Assembly: GCA_023443095.1 (NCBI GenBank)
Contig: JAEZVV010000038.1
Span: forward strand, 1 to 39,523
Origin: Pseudomonadota bacterium
Lineage (GTDB): Bacteria; Pseudomonadota; Gammaproteobacteria; Burkholderiales; Burkholderiaceae_F
Reading direction: 5' to 3'
Length of the DNA stretch: 39,523 nucleotides
Part shown: positions 14,668 through 22,390 of the stretch, piece by piece
Layout: every line of letters starts with the position of its first letter
How positions within the stretch are numbered: the first letter of the stretch is position 1
The notes under the pieces: model-generated
What the model saw: only the letters and a program-made list of their open reading frames with translations
Told to the model about the DNA's origin: nothing
Database searches by the model: none
Position numbers and translations under genes: made by a program

Positions 14668-16266
14668 TCAGTGCGCGCCGCGTGCGGCGGCAAAGGCCGA
14701 TCGGCGGCGGCGGACGGGGGGCGGCATCGCGGGCGCGGTTTCGGCCGACGGACTGCGGCGGGAGCGCCGGCTGGGCGCCGGTCCCGGCAAATCGGGAAAG
14801 AGCCAGGATTCGGCTTCGACCGGGTTGACCGGCTTGCCCCAGGGCAGCAGCAGCAAGGCATTGACCAGCTTCTCGAACTCGGGCCGGAAGCGGTCGATGA
14901 TCTGCTGCGGCTCGCGACAGATCTTCTTGTCGGTCACCAGGCCGAACTGGACCGCGCCGTTGTAGGAAAGGATGGACACTCCCATGCCGATCGACCCGGA
15001 CTGCGGCACCCAGAACATCACCCGCTCGATCTTCGTGCCGGCCAGGTAAAGCGGCTGCTGCGGCCCCGGCACATTGGTCATCACGGCGCTCGCCTTGGCC
15101 GCGAGGACTTCAGCGATCTGGCGCTGCACGCTGCGCGGCGCGATCCCGATCACGCCCAGCAGTCCCATCGCCAACACCGCGGTATAGCCGTGCTTGAGCT
15201 CGGCCATGCGCTCTCGCACCTCGAACACGCGCTGGATCGGGTTCTCCATGCCGACCGGCAGCAACACCGGCACCAGGCCGAACTTATTGCCCAGGGTCGC
15301 GTCGCCGGGCGAACGCAGGTTGACCGGCACCATCGCGCGCAGCTCCGCCCCGTCGACCGCCTCGCCGCGATCGACGAAATACGCTCGCAACGCCCCCGCC
15401 ACGCAGGCGAGCAGAACGTCGTTGACCGAACAGCCCAGCGCATAACCGACCGCCTTGATCTCTTCGAGTTCGATCGGATCGGTCCACGCCACCACTTTCG
15501 AACCTGAAGGCCTGCCTTTGAGGCTGGTCGGCGTGTCGGGCGCCATCAGGGCGATGCCGGCGATGTCCTTCGACACCTGGGTCGCCACCCGCGCGTATTC
15601 GCCGGCTGCTTCGCCCACCATCTCGGGATCGTCGAGCATGGCGCCGTAAGCCTGCAGGACTCGGGTCGCGATGCCGCCGGTGGCGTCGATCGCCTTGACC
15701 GTGACGTCGGTGAAGGGGCGCAGCAGGGCGTCCCAGCCGTGGACGGCGTCGTCGCCCGCGGCCGGATGCGCCACCCGCGGCTCGGGCGCGGCATTGTCGG
15801 GCGATCCGGGGTCCAGGGTCGAAATGCCGAGCAAGACACCGATCAAGGCGATGCCGTCGCCGATCGAGTGGTGGATGCGCACCACCAGCGCCTGCGTGCC
15901 TTCGACGTTGTCGACCAGGTGCATCTGCCACAGCGGCCGGTTGGGATCGAGCGCCTCGCCGGCGAGCTGCCCGGTCAGGCGCTGGAAGTCGCGCCGCGTC
16001 CCCTTGCCGGTGAGGGCGATACGGATCAGATGCTGGTCAAGGTCGAAGTCTTCGTCTTCCTCCCACCAGGTCCCGGCGGCATCGCTCACCACCCGCGCGC
16101 GGAAACGGAAATGCGACAGCAGCCGGTGTTCGATCACCGCGCGCAAGCGGGCAAAATCGACCTCGGACGCCAGCCGGTAAACGCCGACTATCATCATCAG
16201 GTTGCCGGGCGAATCCATCCGCAGCCAGGCGGTATCCACCGGCGACATGCGCTCGCGCTTGGGCAT
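14668..16266 (-). CDS. Wax ester synthase/diacylglycerol acyltransferase (WS/DGAT)
   Basis: This is a 532-residue acyltransferase that esterifies acyl-CoA with fatty alcohol (wax ester) or diacylglycerol (triacylglycerol) at the inner membrane and on nascent lipid bodies. It shows the N-terminal LSPxD-like block (MSPVDTAWLRMDSPGN), PLWQMHLVDN, the catalytic HHxxxDG as HHSIGDG (132-138), SVNDVLLA at about 280, and the late NVPGPQQPLYLAG and GLVTDKK segments, all in family order. The last 40 residues are an unusual arginine/proline-rich tail. The ATG at 16266 follows GAGGAGGT; the open frame extends further upstream but that part overlaps the acyl-CoA-binding protein gene. It is divergent from that gene and, with the reductase at 6.9 kb, completes a wax ester pathway. 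Confidence 0.93.
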   Translation of the reverse strand: MPKRERMSPVDTAWLRMDSPGNLMMIVGVYRLASEVDFARLRAVIEHRLLSHFRFRARVVSDAAGTWWEEDEDFDLDQHLIRIALTGKGTRRDFQRLTGQLAGEALDPNRPLWQMHLVDNVEGTQALVVRIHHSIGDGIALIGVLLGISTLDPGSPDNAAPEPRVAHPAAGDDAVHGWDALLRPFTDVTVKAIDATGGIATRVLQAYGAMLDDPEMVGEAAGEYARVATQVSKDIAGIALMAPDTPTSLKGRPSGSKVVAWTDPIELEEIKAVGYALGCSVNDVLLACVAGALRAYFVDRGEAVDGAELRAMVPVNLRSPGDATLGNKFGLVPVLLPVGMENPIQRVFEVRERMAELKHGYTAVLAMGLLGVIGIAPRSVQRQIAEVLAAKASAVMTNVPGPQQPLYLAGTKIERVMFWVPQSGSIGMGVSILSYNGAVQFGLVTDKKICREPQQIIDRFRPEFEKLVNALLLLPWGKPVNPVEAESWLFPDLPGPAPSRRSRRSPSAETAPAMPPPVRRRRSAFAAARGAH

Positions 16267-16306
16267 TCTCTTGACCTCCTCGGTGCGATGACCAGTCCTC
16301 TGTCGG

Positions 16307-16342
16307 CATAATAGTTGAGGACGCGCGTTTTCCCTGACGCGC
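16307..16342. promoter_or_regulatory. Shared divergent promoter region of the WS/DGAT and ACBP genes with an inverted repeat
   Basis: The 99-base divergent gap contains overlapping -10-like elements, CATAAT on the plus strand (16307) and TATTAT on the minus strand (16308-16313). Just beyond lies a GCGCGT/ACGCGC inverted repeat with an 8-base spacer (16323-16342), at the expected start of the plus-strand transcript. No convincing -35 boxes are seen. It could let one regulator control both genes. Confidence 0.4.
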
Positions 16343-16365
16343 ATTTGACCTAGGAGGAAGTTTCC

Positions 16366-16626
16366 GTGAGTTCCGATCTCGAAGCGAAGTTCCAGCAGAT
16401 GGTGGCTGATTCCAAGAACCTGTCGGAACGCCCCGACAACATGACGCTGCTGCGCATGTACGCGCTCTACAAGCAGGCGAGCAGCGGCGATGTCGAAGGT
16501 TCCCGCCCGGGTTTCACCGACATGGTCGGCCGCGCCAAGTGGGACGCCTGGAACGCACTGGCGGGCACGGCCAAGGAGGCCGCGATGCAGCAATACATCG
16601 ACTTGATCGAGGAACTCAAAGGCTGA
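16366..16626 (+). CDS. Acyl-CoA-binding protein (ACBP)
   Basis: This is an 86-residue four-helix protein of the ACBP family, which binds long-chain acyl-CoA and buffers or delivers it. The family block is plain: LEAKFQQMVADSKNLSERPDN, then YALYKQASSGDVEGSRPGF and RAKWDAWNALAGTAKEAAM. These include the lysine and tyrosine that contact the CoA phosphate and the tryptophans of the acyl pocket. The start is GTG with a strong AGGAGGAA site. It is divergent from the wax ester synthase gene and has its own terminator. The natural reading is that it supplies acyl-CoA to the esterification pathway. ACBP is common in eukaryotes and patchy in bacteria. Confidence 0.95.
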   Translation: MSSDLEAKFQQMVADSKNLSERPDNMTLLRMYALYKQASSGDVEGSRPGFTDMVGRAKWDAWNALAGTAKEAAMQQYIDLIEELKG

Positions 16627-16645
16627 TCTGTCCGACCGGCACAAC

Positions 16646-16674
16646 AAGGGGCGCTCAGGCGCCCCTTCGTTTTT
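16646..16674. terminator. Bidirectional intrinsic terminator between ACBP and the PHA-region gene
   Basis: A perfect 9-bp stem (AAGGGGCGC/GCGCCCCTT) with a 4-base loop is followed by CGTTTTT on the plus strand and by a weaker TTGTTGTG on the minus strand. It lies 20 bases from each of the two converging stop codons. Confidence 0.9.
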
Positions 16675-16693
16675 CCGTCGCCAGCTTCAGAGT

Positions 16694-17017
16694 TCAGGCC
16701 TTCTTGGTCGTTTTCCTGGCCACCTTGGCCATGGCCTTGTGTTCGTCCAGGCGCTGTCCCAGGTGGCGTTCGATATGGCTCTCGAAGTTGCCGCGGAAAG
16801 CGCGCAGCAGGAAACCGAGCTTGACCTCGAGCTCGATCTCGGAGGCCTTCACCTTCATCGTCCCGTCGACGCCGCCGCGGGAGAAATGCAGGGTGTTGCC
16901 CTGCCATTCGGACTCGAGCTCGTATTCGGCCGCCAGATCGTCGGCCGCTTCCTGCACCACTTGTTTTGCCTCGGCCAGCGTTAGGTGGTGGCGGCGAACG
17001 ATGTGAATGTCGGACAT
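16694..17017 (-). CDS. Polyhydroxyalkanoic acid system (PHA granule region) protein
   Basis: This is a 107-residue protein matching the small family named after its frequent place next to PHA genes (PHA_gran_rgn type). Visible are MSDIHIVRRHHLTLAEAK, a VVQEAADDLAAEYELESEW block, HFSRGGVDGTMKVKASEIELEVKLGFLL, and a lysine-rich end (KVARKTTKKA). The alpha-beta pattern resembles proteins that bind lipids, but no biochemical function is known to me. The ATG at 17017 follows GAGGGA; the upstream extension to 17086 is not family sequence. It lies 78 bases downstream of the NhaD-like gene with a strong hairpin between them, so the two may or may not share a transcript. Confidence 0.85.
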   Translation of the reverse strand: MSDIHIVRRHHLTLAEAKQVVQEAADDLAAEYELESEWQGNTLHFSRGGVDGTMKVKASEIELEVKLGFLLRAFRGNFESHIERHLGQRLDEHKAMAKVARKTTKKA

Positions 17018-17073
17018 GGCTATCCCTCTAGATAAGGTGCACCCCGCGCAGGCGCCAGCGCGGATTCTCCCAC

Positions 17074-17095
17074 GCCGGCGGCGCAAGCCGCCGGC
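17074..17095 (-). other. Strong hairpin directly after the NhaD-like gene
   Basis: GCCGGCGGC and GCCGCCGGC form a perfect 9-bp stem with a GCAA-type loop touching the stop codon of the antiporter gene. There is no U-run, so it may protect the 3' end or slow RNA polymerase, not terminate as an intrinsic terminator would. Confidence 0.5.
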
Positions 17096-18511
17096 TCAGC
17101 GGAAGAACAGCCACGAGACCAGGATGAACAAGGGAATCAGGATCGCGGTCGACCAGAGCATGTAGCCGAAGAAGCTCGGCATCTTCAGCCCGCGGTCCTG
17201 CACGATCGCCACCACCATGAAGTTGGGCGCGTTGCCGATGTAGCTGTTGGCTCCCATAAACACCGCGCCGGCCGAAATTGCCATCAGGGTGGTCGCGCCC
17301 GTGCTCATCAGAACCGAGGCATCGCCACCGGCCAGGTTGAAGAAAGCGAGGTAGGTCGGCGCGTTGTCGAGGAAGGAAGACAGCGCCCCGGTCAGCCAGA
17401 AATACATCGTGTTGTCCGCCCCCCCGCCGGGCAGCGTCACCAAAGCCACCAGCGGCGCGAACGCGCCATCGGCCCCCGCCTTGAGCATGGCGAGCACGGG
17501 GACGATGGTGATGAAGATGCCGAAAAACAGCTTCGCGACCTCGAAGATCGGCCCCCAGCTGAACTGGTTGTTGGTGCGGGCGATGGCCGGCGTGAGCGCC
17601 AGCGACAGACCGGCGGTCACAATGAAAATCAGGTCGCGCGCCAGGTTCTGCAGAGAGAACTCGACCCCGGCCACCGTGAACTCCAGCCCCGGCCGCCAGA
17701 AGCCCGAGAGCAGGACGGCACCGATCAAGGCCAGCAGCAGCAACAGATTGATCTGGCCGTCGAGGCCGAAGCGGGTGTCGCGGTGCGGTGTCGGATCCGG
17801 CAGAAAGCCGCGCCGCTTCTCGCGCCGGTGGAGGACGAAATCGATGACGAAATACAGCGCGAGCAGGATGCCCACCGCCACTCCCATGGGGGCCGCCATG
17901 TGTTGCGCCGTCCAGAAGAAATCCACGCCTTTCAGAAAACCCAGGAAAAGCGGCGGATCGCCCAGCGGCGTGAGCGAACCGCCGATGTTGGCAACGACGA
18001 AGATGAAAAAAACGAAAGTGTGAGTCTGGTAGCGGCGATGGTCGTTGGCACGGATCAGCGGCCGAATCAGCAGCATCGCCGCTCCCGTCGTGCCCATCAG
18101 GTTGGCCAGCACGGCGCCGAGGCCGAGCAGGCCGGTATTGACGAGCGGAGTGCCGACGAAGTTGCCACGGATGTGGATGCCGCCCGCCACGACGTACAAG
18201 GCGCCGACGAAAATGATGAAAGGCAGGTAGTCCGCGAGCAGGATGTGGGAAACCACGGCGGAGGCCGCGCCCGGGCCGTAGATATACGCCAGCGGCAGCA
18301 CCACCGCGAGCGCCCACGCCACCGCGATCTTGCCGTAATGGTGATGCCAGACCCGCAGCGCCAGCAGCGGCATCAGCGCGATACACAGCAGGATGCCGGC
18401 AAACGGGACCGCCCAGACCAGCCCCAGTTCGGCGCCATTGATTTCGGCCGCCTGCGCCAGCCCCGGCACGCCGGCCGCTGCCAGCCACAGGCCGCGTTGA
18501 AGATGCAACAT
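17096..18511 (-). CDS. NhaD-like sodium:proton antiporter (ion transporter superfamily)
   Basis: This is a 471-residue inner-membrane transporter with about eleven to twelve hydrophobic helices and an N-terminal signal-like segment ending near GLAQAAE. The segments VVANIGGSLTPLGDPPLFLGFLKG, FFGIFITIVPVL, LDNAPTYLAFFNLAGG and AVFMGANSYIGNAPNFMV are the paired re-entrant half-motifs of the IT superfamily, in the form annotated as sodium:proton antiporters (CitMHS_2-like). Substrate cannot be proven from sequence; an organic anion is possible. The ATG at 18511 was chosen over an upstream frame inside lutC. It lies 28 bases after lutC. Confidence 0.82.
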   Translation of the reverse strand: MLHLQRGLWLAAAGVPGLAQAAEINGAELGLVWAVPFAGILLCIALMPLLALRVWHHHYGKIAVAWALAVVLPLAYIYGPGAASAVVSHILLADYLPFIIFVGALYVVAGGIHIRGNFVGTPLVNTGLLGLGAVLANLMGTTGAAMLLIRPLIRANDHRRYQTHTFVFFIFVVANIGGSLTPLGDPPLFLGFLKGVDFFWTAQHMAAPMGVAVGILLALYFVIDFVLHRREKRRGFLPDPTPHRDTRFGLDGQINLLLLLALIGAVLLSGFWRPGLEFTVAGVEFSLQNLARDLIFIVTAGLSLALTPAIARTNNQFSWGPIFEVAKLFFGIFITIVPVLAMLKAGADGAFAPLVALVTLPGGGADNTMYFWLTGALSSFLDNAPTYLAFFNLAGGDASVLMSTGATTLMAISAGAVFMGANSYIGNAPNFMVVAIVQDRGLKMPSFFGYMLWSTAILIPLFILVSWLFFR

Positions 18512-18539
18512 CAATCGATCTCCGTATCGGGCGGGCGCC

Positions 18540-19223
18540 TCATTCGCCGACGGCGATGATGATGTGCACGCGGTAAGGCCCATGCGCGCCCAGGACGATG
18601 GTCTGTTCAATGTCTCCCGTGCGCGAAGGCCCCGAGACCATGTTGACCGCACGCGGCAACTCGCCGTGTTCGGCGCGGATCAGGGCGAAGGCGTCTTCCA
18701 TGCCGGCGACGATGCGCGAAGCCCGCAGCAATGCGATGTGGGTCTCGGGCAGCAGATGGCTTGAAGCGGGCGACTCCGCGCCCGACAGCAGCACCAGGGT
18801 GCCGGTCTCGGCCAGGGCGCAGAAAGCCCCCGTGATGCCAACCGCATCGCTTCCTTGCGACTCGTCGAAGCGCGGTCGACGGACTTCGACCTCGAGCCCG
18901 GCCCCGCTCCAGTCGAGTCCGGCCAGCTGCGGCCACACCACGACCCGGGGCGTCAGGCCCTGCTCGGCCAGATAGGCCGCGGCTGCGGCCGGCGCCGCGC
19001 TCAGCGACTCCACTTCGCTCACCGAACTCGACATACGCAAGCTCATGACCTTGAAGCGTTCGAGCAGGCTGCCGTCGATCGATGGCCTGGGGCCGGCCGG
19101 GTGGCGCTCCAGGTAGTCGGCTGCTGCCTCCCGCTCACCCGGCGCGTCGGCCGCGGCGCGGCCCTGGTTGGTGCGGATGCGGTCGAAGATGGCGGCGCGG
19201 GCACGCGCGGTATCGAGGCTCAT
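18540..19223 (-). CDS. lutC: LutC/YkgG-family lactate utilization protein
   Basis: This is a 227-residue LUD-domain protein. The C-terminal two thirds show the family pattern: GITGAFCALAETGTLVLLSG, then RLLPETHIAL-like SSHLLPETHIALL, and VSGPSRTGDIEQTIVLGAHGP. LutC works with the iron-sulfur proteins LutA and LutB in oxidation of L-lactate. Neither partner is in the window, so this copy is an orphan here. It starts 4 bases after the stop of the aminotransferase gene, suggesting cotranscription. Its role could be lactate use with partners elsewhere or something else in the LUD family. Confidence 0.88.
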   Translation of the reverse strand: MSLDTARARAAIFDRIRTNQGRAAADAPGEREAAADYLERHPAGPRPSIDGSLLERFKVMSLRMSSSVSEVESLSAAPAAAAAYLAEQGLTPRVVVWPQLAGLDWSGAGLEVEVRRPRFDESQGSDAVGITGAFCALAETGTLVLLSGAESPASSHLLPETHIALLRASRIVAGMEDAFALIRAEHGELPRAVNMVSGPSRTGDIEQTIVLGAHGPYRVHIIIAVGE

Positions 19224-19227
19224 GGGG

Positions 19228-20433
19228 TCACCGAATCGAAGAGCGGCGCATGAAGGCCGCCAGCCGCGCCGCGCCCTCCTCGATCGCCGACTCGCTGGTC
19301 GCGTAGGAAAAGCGGAGGTGCTGAGCTTCGCCCGCCACGCGCGGACCGAAGTGGGTGTCGGCGAGCACCGCCACGCCGGCCTCCATCAGCAGGCGCTGGC
19401 GCAAGGCTTCGGAGTCGGCGACGCCAACCATCTCGCACGCCTGCGTGACGTTGGGCCAGGCGTAGAAGGCCCCGCCCGGGCTCGCGCAGGCAAAACCCGG
19501 CACCTGGTTGAGTTGGCCGACAATCAAGTCGCGGCGGCGCCGGAACGAGTCGCGCATGCGTTCGGCTTCGTCCTGCGGGCCGGTCAGCGCCTCCAACGCA
19601 GCCCACTGGCTGATCTGGCTGGCGCAGCTTTCGGTATTCGTGATCCAGCGGGTAAAAATCGGAGCCAGCCTGCGGTTGGCCACATAACCAATGCGCCACC
19701 CGGTCATTGCGTAGGTCTTGGAGGCGCCGTCGGCGATGATGGTCCGCTCCTGCATCCCGGGCAGGCTCGCGATCGAGACGAACTCGCCGTCGTAGACGAG
19801 GCGGCTGTAGATCTCGTCGGCGTAGACCCAGACCTGCGGGTGGCGCTGCAGGACAGCAGCGATGGCCTCGAGCTCGGCGCGGCCGAGCAGGCCGCCGGTG
19901 GGGTTGTGCGGCGTGTTGAGGATCAGCAGCTTGGTGCGCGGCGAAATCCGGCGCTCGAGCTCGAACGGGTCGAAGGCAAAACCGCGCGACTCCCGCAGCG
20001 GCAAGGCCACCGGCACGGCACCATTGACGAGAATCTGCGACTCGTAGATCGGGAAACCCGGCACCGGGTAGATCACTTCGTCGCCCACGCCGTAATCGGT
20101 GACCGAGGCGATGGCGTAGGCGATGAAGGGTTTGGCACCGGCGCCGACCACCACGTCGGCCGCGGCGATGTTGATTCCGCGCGCGCGTGCCATGCTTTGC
20201 GCCGCCGCCTCTCGCAACTCGTCGATTCCGGCCGATGGGGTGTAACCGTGCCGCCCGGCGCGGATCGCTGCGACCGCCGCGTCCTGGACCCGGGCCGGGG
20301 TGGGAAAGTCGGGCTGGCCGATGCAGAAAGAAACGATGTCTTGCCCCTGCTGCTGCAGGCGGTTGACCTCGGCCAGCACAACAAAGGCGTTTTCGGTGCC
20401 GAGACCTTCGGCGCGGCGCGACAAAGTGTTCAT
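19228..20433 (-). CDS. PLP-dependent class I/II aminotransferase
   Basis: This is a 401-residue fold-type I aminotransferase of the aspartate/aromatic subgroup I-gamma. The PLP lysine is K239 in DGASKTYAMTGWRIGY; the pyridine-binding asparagine is N177 (PHNPTG) and the aspartate D206 (YADEIYS). GYTPSAGIDELREA near residue 64 is also typical. Length and motifs are complete. Substrate specificity (aspartate, aromatic, or alanine/valine type) cannot be assigned. It lies in a minus-strand run between pncB and lutC with gaps of 9 and 4 bases. Confidence 0.9.
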   Translation of the reverse strand: MNTLSRRAEGLGTENAFVVLAEVNRLQQQGQDIVSFCIGQPDFPTPARVQDAAVAAIRAGRHGYTPSAGIDELREAAAQSMARARGINIAAADVVVGAGAKPFIAYAIASVTDYGVGDEVIYPVPGFPIYESQILVNGAVPVALPLRESRGFAFDPFELERRISPRTKLLILNTPHNPTGGLLGRAELEAIAAVLQRHPQVWVYADEIYSRLVYDGEFVSIASLPGMQERTIIADGASKTYAMTGWRIGYVANRRLAPIFTRWITNTESCASQISQWAALEALTGPQDEAERMRDSFRRRRDLIVGQLNQVPGFACASPGGAFYAWPNVTQACEMVGVADSEALRQRLLMEAGVAVLADTHFGPRVAGEAQHLRFSYATSESAIEEGAARLAAFMRRSSIR

Positions 20434-20442
20434 GCGCGGATT

Positions 20443-21633
20443 CTAGCCAGCCCGCGGGTTGTCACCGATCTCGAACACCTGGCGCAGATAGGCCAGGTAG
20501 GCCTTGTCTTCGCACATGTTTTTCTCGGGCGAGTCCGACAGCTTGGCCACCGGTTGGCCGTTGGCGCGAACCATCTTGATCACGATCTGCAACGGGGTGT
20601 AGCCGAGGTCGTTGGTGAGATTGGTGCCGACGCCGAACGCCACTCGCGAGCGGCCGGCAAAACGCTGGTAGAGCTCGATCACCTTGGCAAAGGTGAGCGA
20701 ATCCGAGAACACCAGGGTCTTGGTGCGCGGGTCGACCCGGTTCGCCTCATAGTGTCCGATCAGGCGCTCGCCCCAGGCGACGGGGTCGCCCGAGTCATGG
20801 CGCGCGCCGTCGAAAAGCTTGCAGAAATAGAGGTCGAAGTCGCGCAGGAAGGCATCGACCCCGTAGACATCCGACAGGGCGATGCCGAGATCGCCGCGGT
20901 ACTCCTTGGCCCACATCTCGAAACCGAAGATCTGCGAATCGCGCAGTCGCGGCCCCAGCGCCTGGCAGGCCTGGAGGTATTCGTGTGCCATCGTGCCCAG
21001 CGGCAGCATGCCTTGCTGCATGGCGAACATGACGTTGCTGGTGCCAGCCAGCATCGGCCCGAGCTCGGCCTTGAGGGTGGCGAGCACTTCGGCCTGCCAT
21101 ACGCGGGAAAAGCGCCGCCGGGTGCCGTAGTCGGCGATATGGAGATCGGGCGAGTCCGATTGCTCGAGCAAGAGCGCCATCTTTTCGCGCAGGCGGCGGC
21201 GCCCCTGCTCGAAGTCGGCCTGCGGCTGGGTGCGGCGGAAATAGACCTCGTTGACGATCGCCAGCACCGGGATCTCGAACAGGATGGTGTGCAGCCAGGG
21301 ACCCTTGATGACGATGTCGATCTCGCCATTGGCCTTGGCGCTGGGCGCGATTTCGATGTATTTGCGGTTGAGCTGGAACAGGCCGAGGAAGTCGACGAAG
21401 TCGCTCTTGATGAAGCGCAGCGCGCGCAGGTACTCGAGTTCGTCCTCGGTAAACCGCAGCGAACAGAGGTGGCGCAGCTCCTCGCGGATCTCGTCGATAT
21501 AAGGCGTGAGGTCGACGCCGGGGTTGCGGCACTTGAAGCGGTATTCGACCTGGGCACCGGGAAACTGGTGCAGGACGACCTGCATCATCGTGAACTTGTA
21601 CAGGTCGGTATCGAGCAGCGAGTTGATGATCAT
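20443..21633 (-). CDS. pncB: Nicotinate phosphoribosyltransferase
   Basis: This is a 396-residue enzyme making nicotinate mononucleotide from nicotinate and PRPP, with ATP hydrolysis, in the NAD salvage pathway. The N terminus MIINSLLDTDLYKFTM is characteristic, as are YGTRRRFSRVWQAEVL and GTSNVMFAMQQGMLPLGTMAHEYLQ. H217 in MAHE corresponds to the histidine phosphorylated during catalysis in the Salmonella enzyme. Length is normal. The start is the ATG at 21633. It follows livF by 61 bases, in which a TACAAT (-10-like) element on the minus strand and a CTAGGCC direct repeat are seen, so it may have its own promoter. Confidence 0.96.
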   Translation of the reverse strand: MIINSLLDTDLYKFTMMQVVLHQFPGAQVEYRFKCRNPGVDLTPYIDEIREELRHLCSLRFTEDELEYLRALRFIKSDFVDFLGLFQLNRKYIEIAPSAKANGEIDIVIKGPWLHTILFEIPVLAIVNEVYFRRTQPQADFEQGRRRLREKMALLLEQSDSPDLHIADYGTRRRFSRVWQAEVLATLKAELGPMLAGTSNVMFAMQQGMLPLGTMAHEYLQACQALGPRLRDSQIFGFEMWAKEYRGDLGIALSDVYGVDAFLRDFDLYFCKLFDGARHDSGDPVAWGERLIGHYEANRVDPRTKTLVFSDSLTFAKVIELYQRFAGRSRVAFGVGTNLTNDLGYTPLQIVIKMVRANGQPVAKLSDSPEKNMCEDKAYLAYLRQVFEIGDNPRAG

Positions 21634-21694
21634 GAGCTTGAGTCGCTAGGCCTTGAGACTAGGCCCTTGTCGCGCCGATTGTAGGTCAGACTCT

Positions 21695-22390
21695 CTAAAG
21701 CCCCAGAACACGCTTGACCGCAGCGCTGGGTTGCGCGAGTTCTGCGGGCCCGACTTCGGCTACGGTGTGGCCCTGTTCGACCAGGATCGCCCGATCGGCG
21801 CAAGCCGCAACGAAACCCAAGTTTTGCTCAGCCAGCAGGATCGCCACGCCGCGCTGCTTCATCGCGCCCACCGCCGCCCGCATCCGCGCCACCACGATCG
21901 GCGCAATGCCTTCCGAGGGCTCGTCGAGCAGGACCACGCTCGGGTTGGCGGCAAGCGTCCGCGCCACGGCCAGCATCTGCTGCTCGCCGCCGCTCATCTG
22001 TGCCGCCGGGCGGTCCAGCATCTCGGCCAGGTTGGGAAATAGCTCGAGCAAGGCGGCCTCGTCGAAAGCGCCGGGGCGGGCCGCGATCCTGAGGTTGTCG
22101 GCCACGCTGAGCTCGGTGAAGATGCGCCTCTCCTCCGGCACGTAGCCGAGTCCGGCCCGGGCGCGCCGGAAAGCCGGCCAGCGGCCGACCGGCTCGCCGC
22201 CGAGCAGGACCGCGCCTTCGGCCCGCGGCATCAGTCCGATCACGCTCTTGAGCAGCGAGCTCTTGCCGGCACCGTTGCGCCCGACCACGGCCAGGACCTC
22301 GCCTGCCGCGAGTTCGAGCGACATGTCGAACACCACTTGGGCGGCGCCGTACCAGGCCTTGAGCGAACGCAGTTCGAGCGCGGGTTTCAT
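21695..22390 (-). CDS. livF: Branched-chain amino acid type ABC transporter ATP-binding protein LivF
   Basis: This is a 231-residue ATPase. It shows Walker A GRNGAGKSS (about 37-45), signature MSGGEQQM and Walker B VVLLDEPSEGIAP, with the short LivF-type C terminus. It forms the ATPase heterodimer with LivG. The ATG overlaps the livG stop codon (ATGA). The transported compound is set by the binding protein at 25.1 kb and may be an amino acid, an amide or an aromatic acid. Confidence 0.94.
   Translation of the reverse strand: MKPALELRSLKAWYGAAQVVFDMSLELAAGEVLAVVGRNGAGKSSLLKSVIGLMPRAEGAVLLGGEPVGRWPAFRRARAGLGYVPEERRIFTELSVADNLRIAARPGAFDEAALLELFPNLAEMLDRPAAQMSGGEQQMLAVARTLAANPSVVLLDEPSEGIAPIVVARMRAAVGAMKQRGVAILLAEQNLGFVAACADRAILVEQGHTVAEVGPAELAQPSAAVKRVLGL

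Noticed and set aside
12740..14965. 741-codon plus-strand frame overlapping the YbaL-type antiporter
   Set aside because: Alternative frame of a clear transporter gene; arginine-rich shadow protein without motifs.
19168..21684. 838-codon plus-strand open frame opposite the aminotransferase and pncB genes
   Set aside because: It is antisense to two well-conserved genes, has low-complexity R/A/G/E/H composition and no domain; it results from GC-rich third positions.
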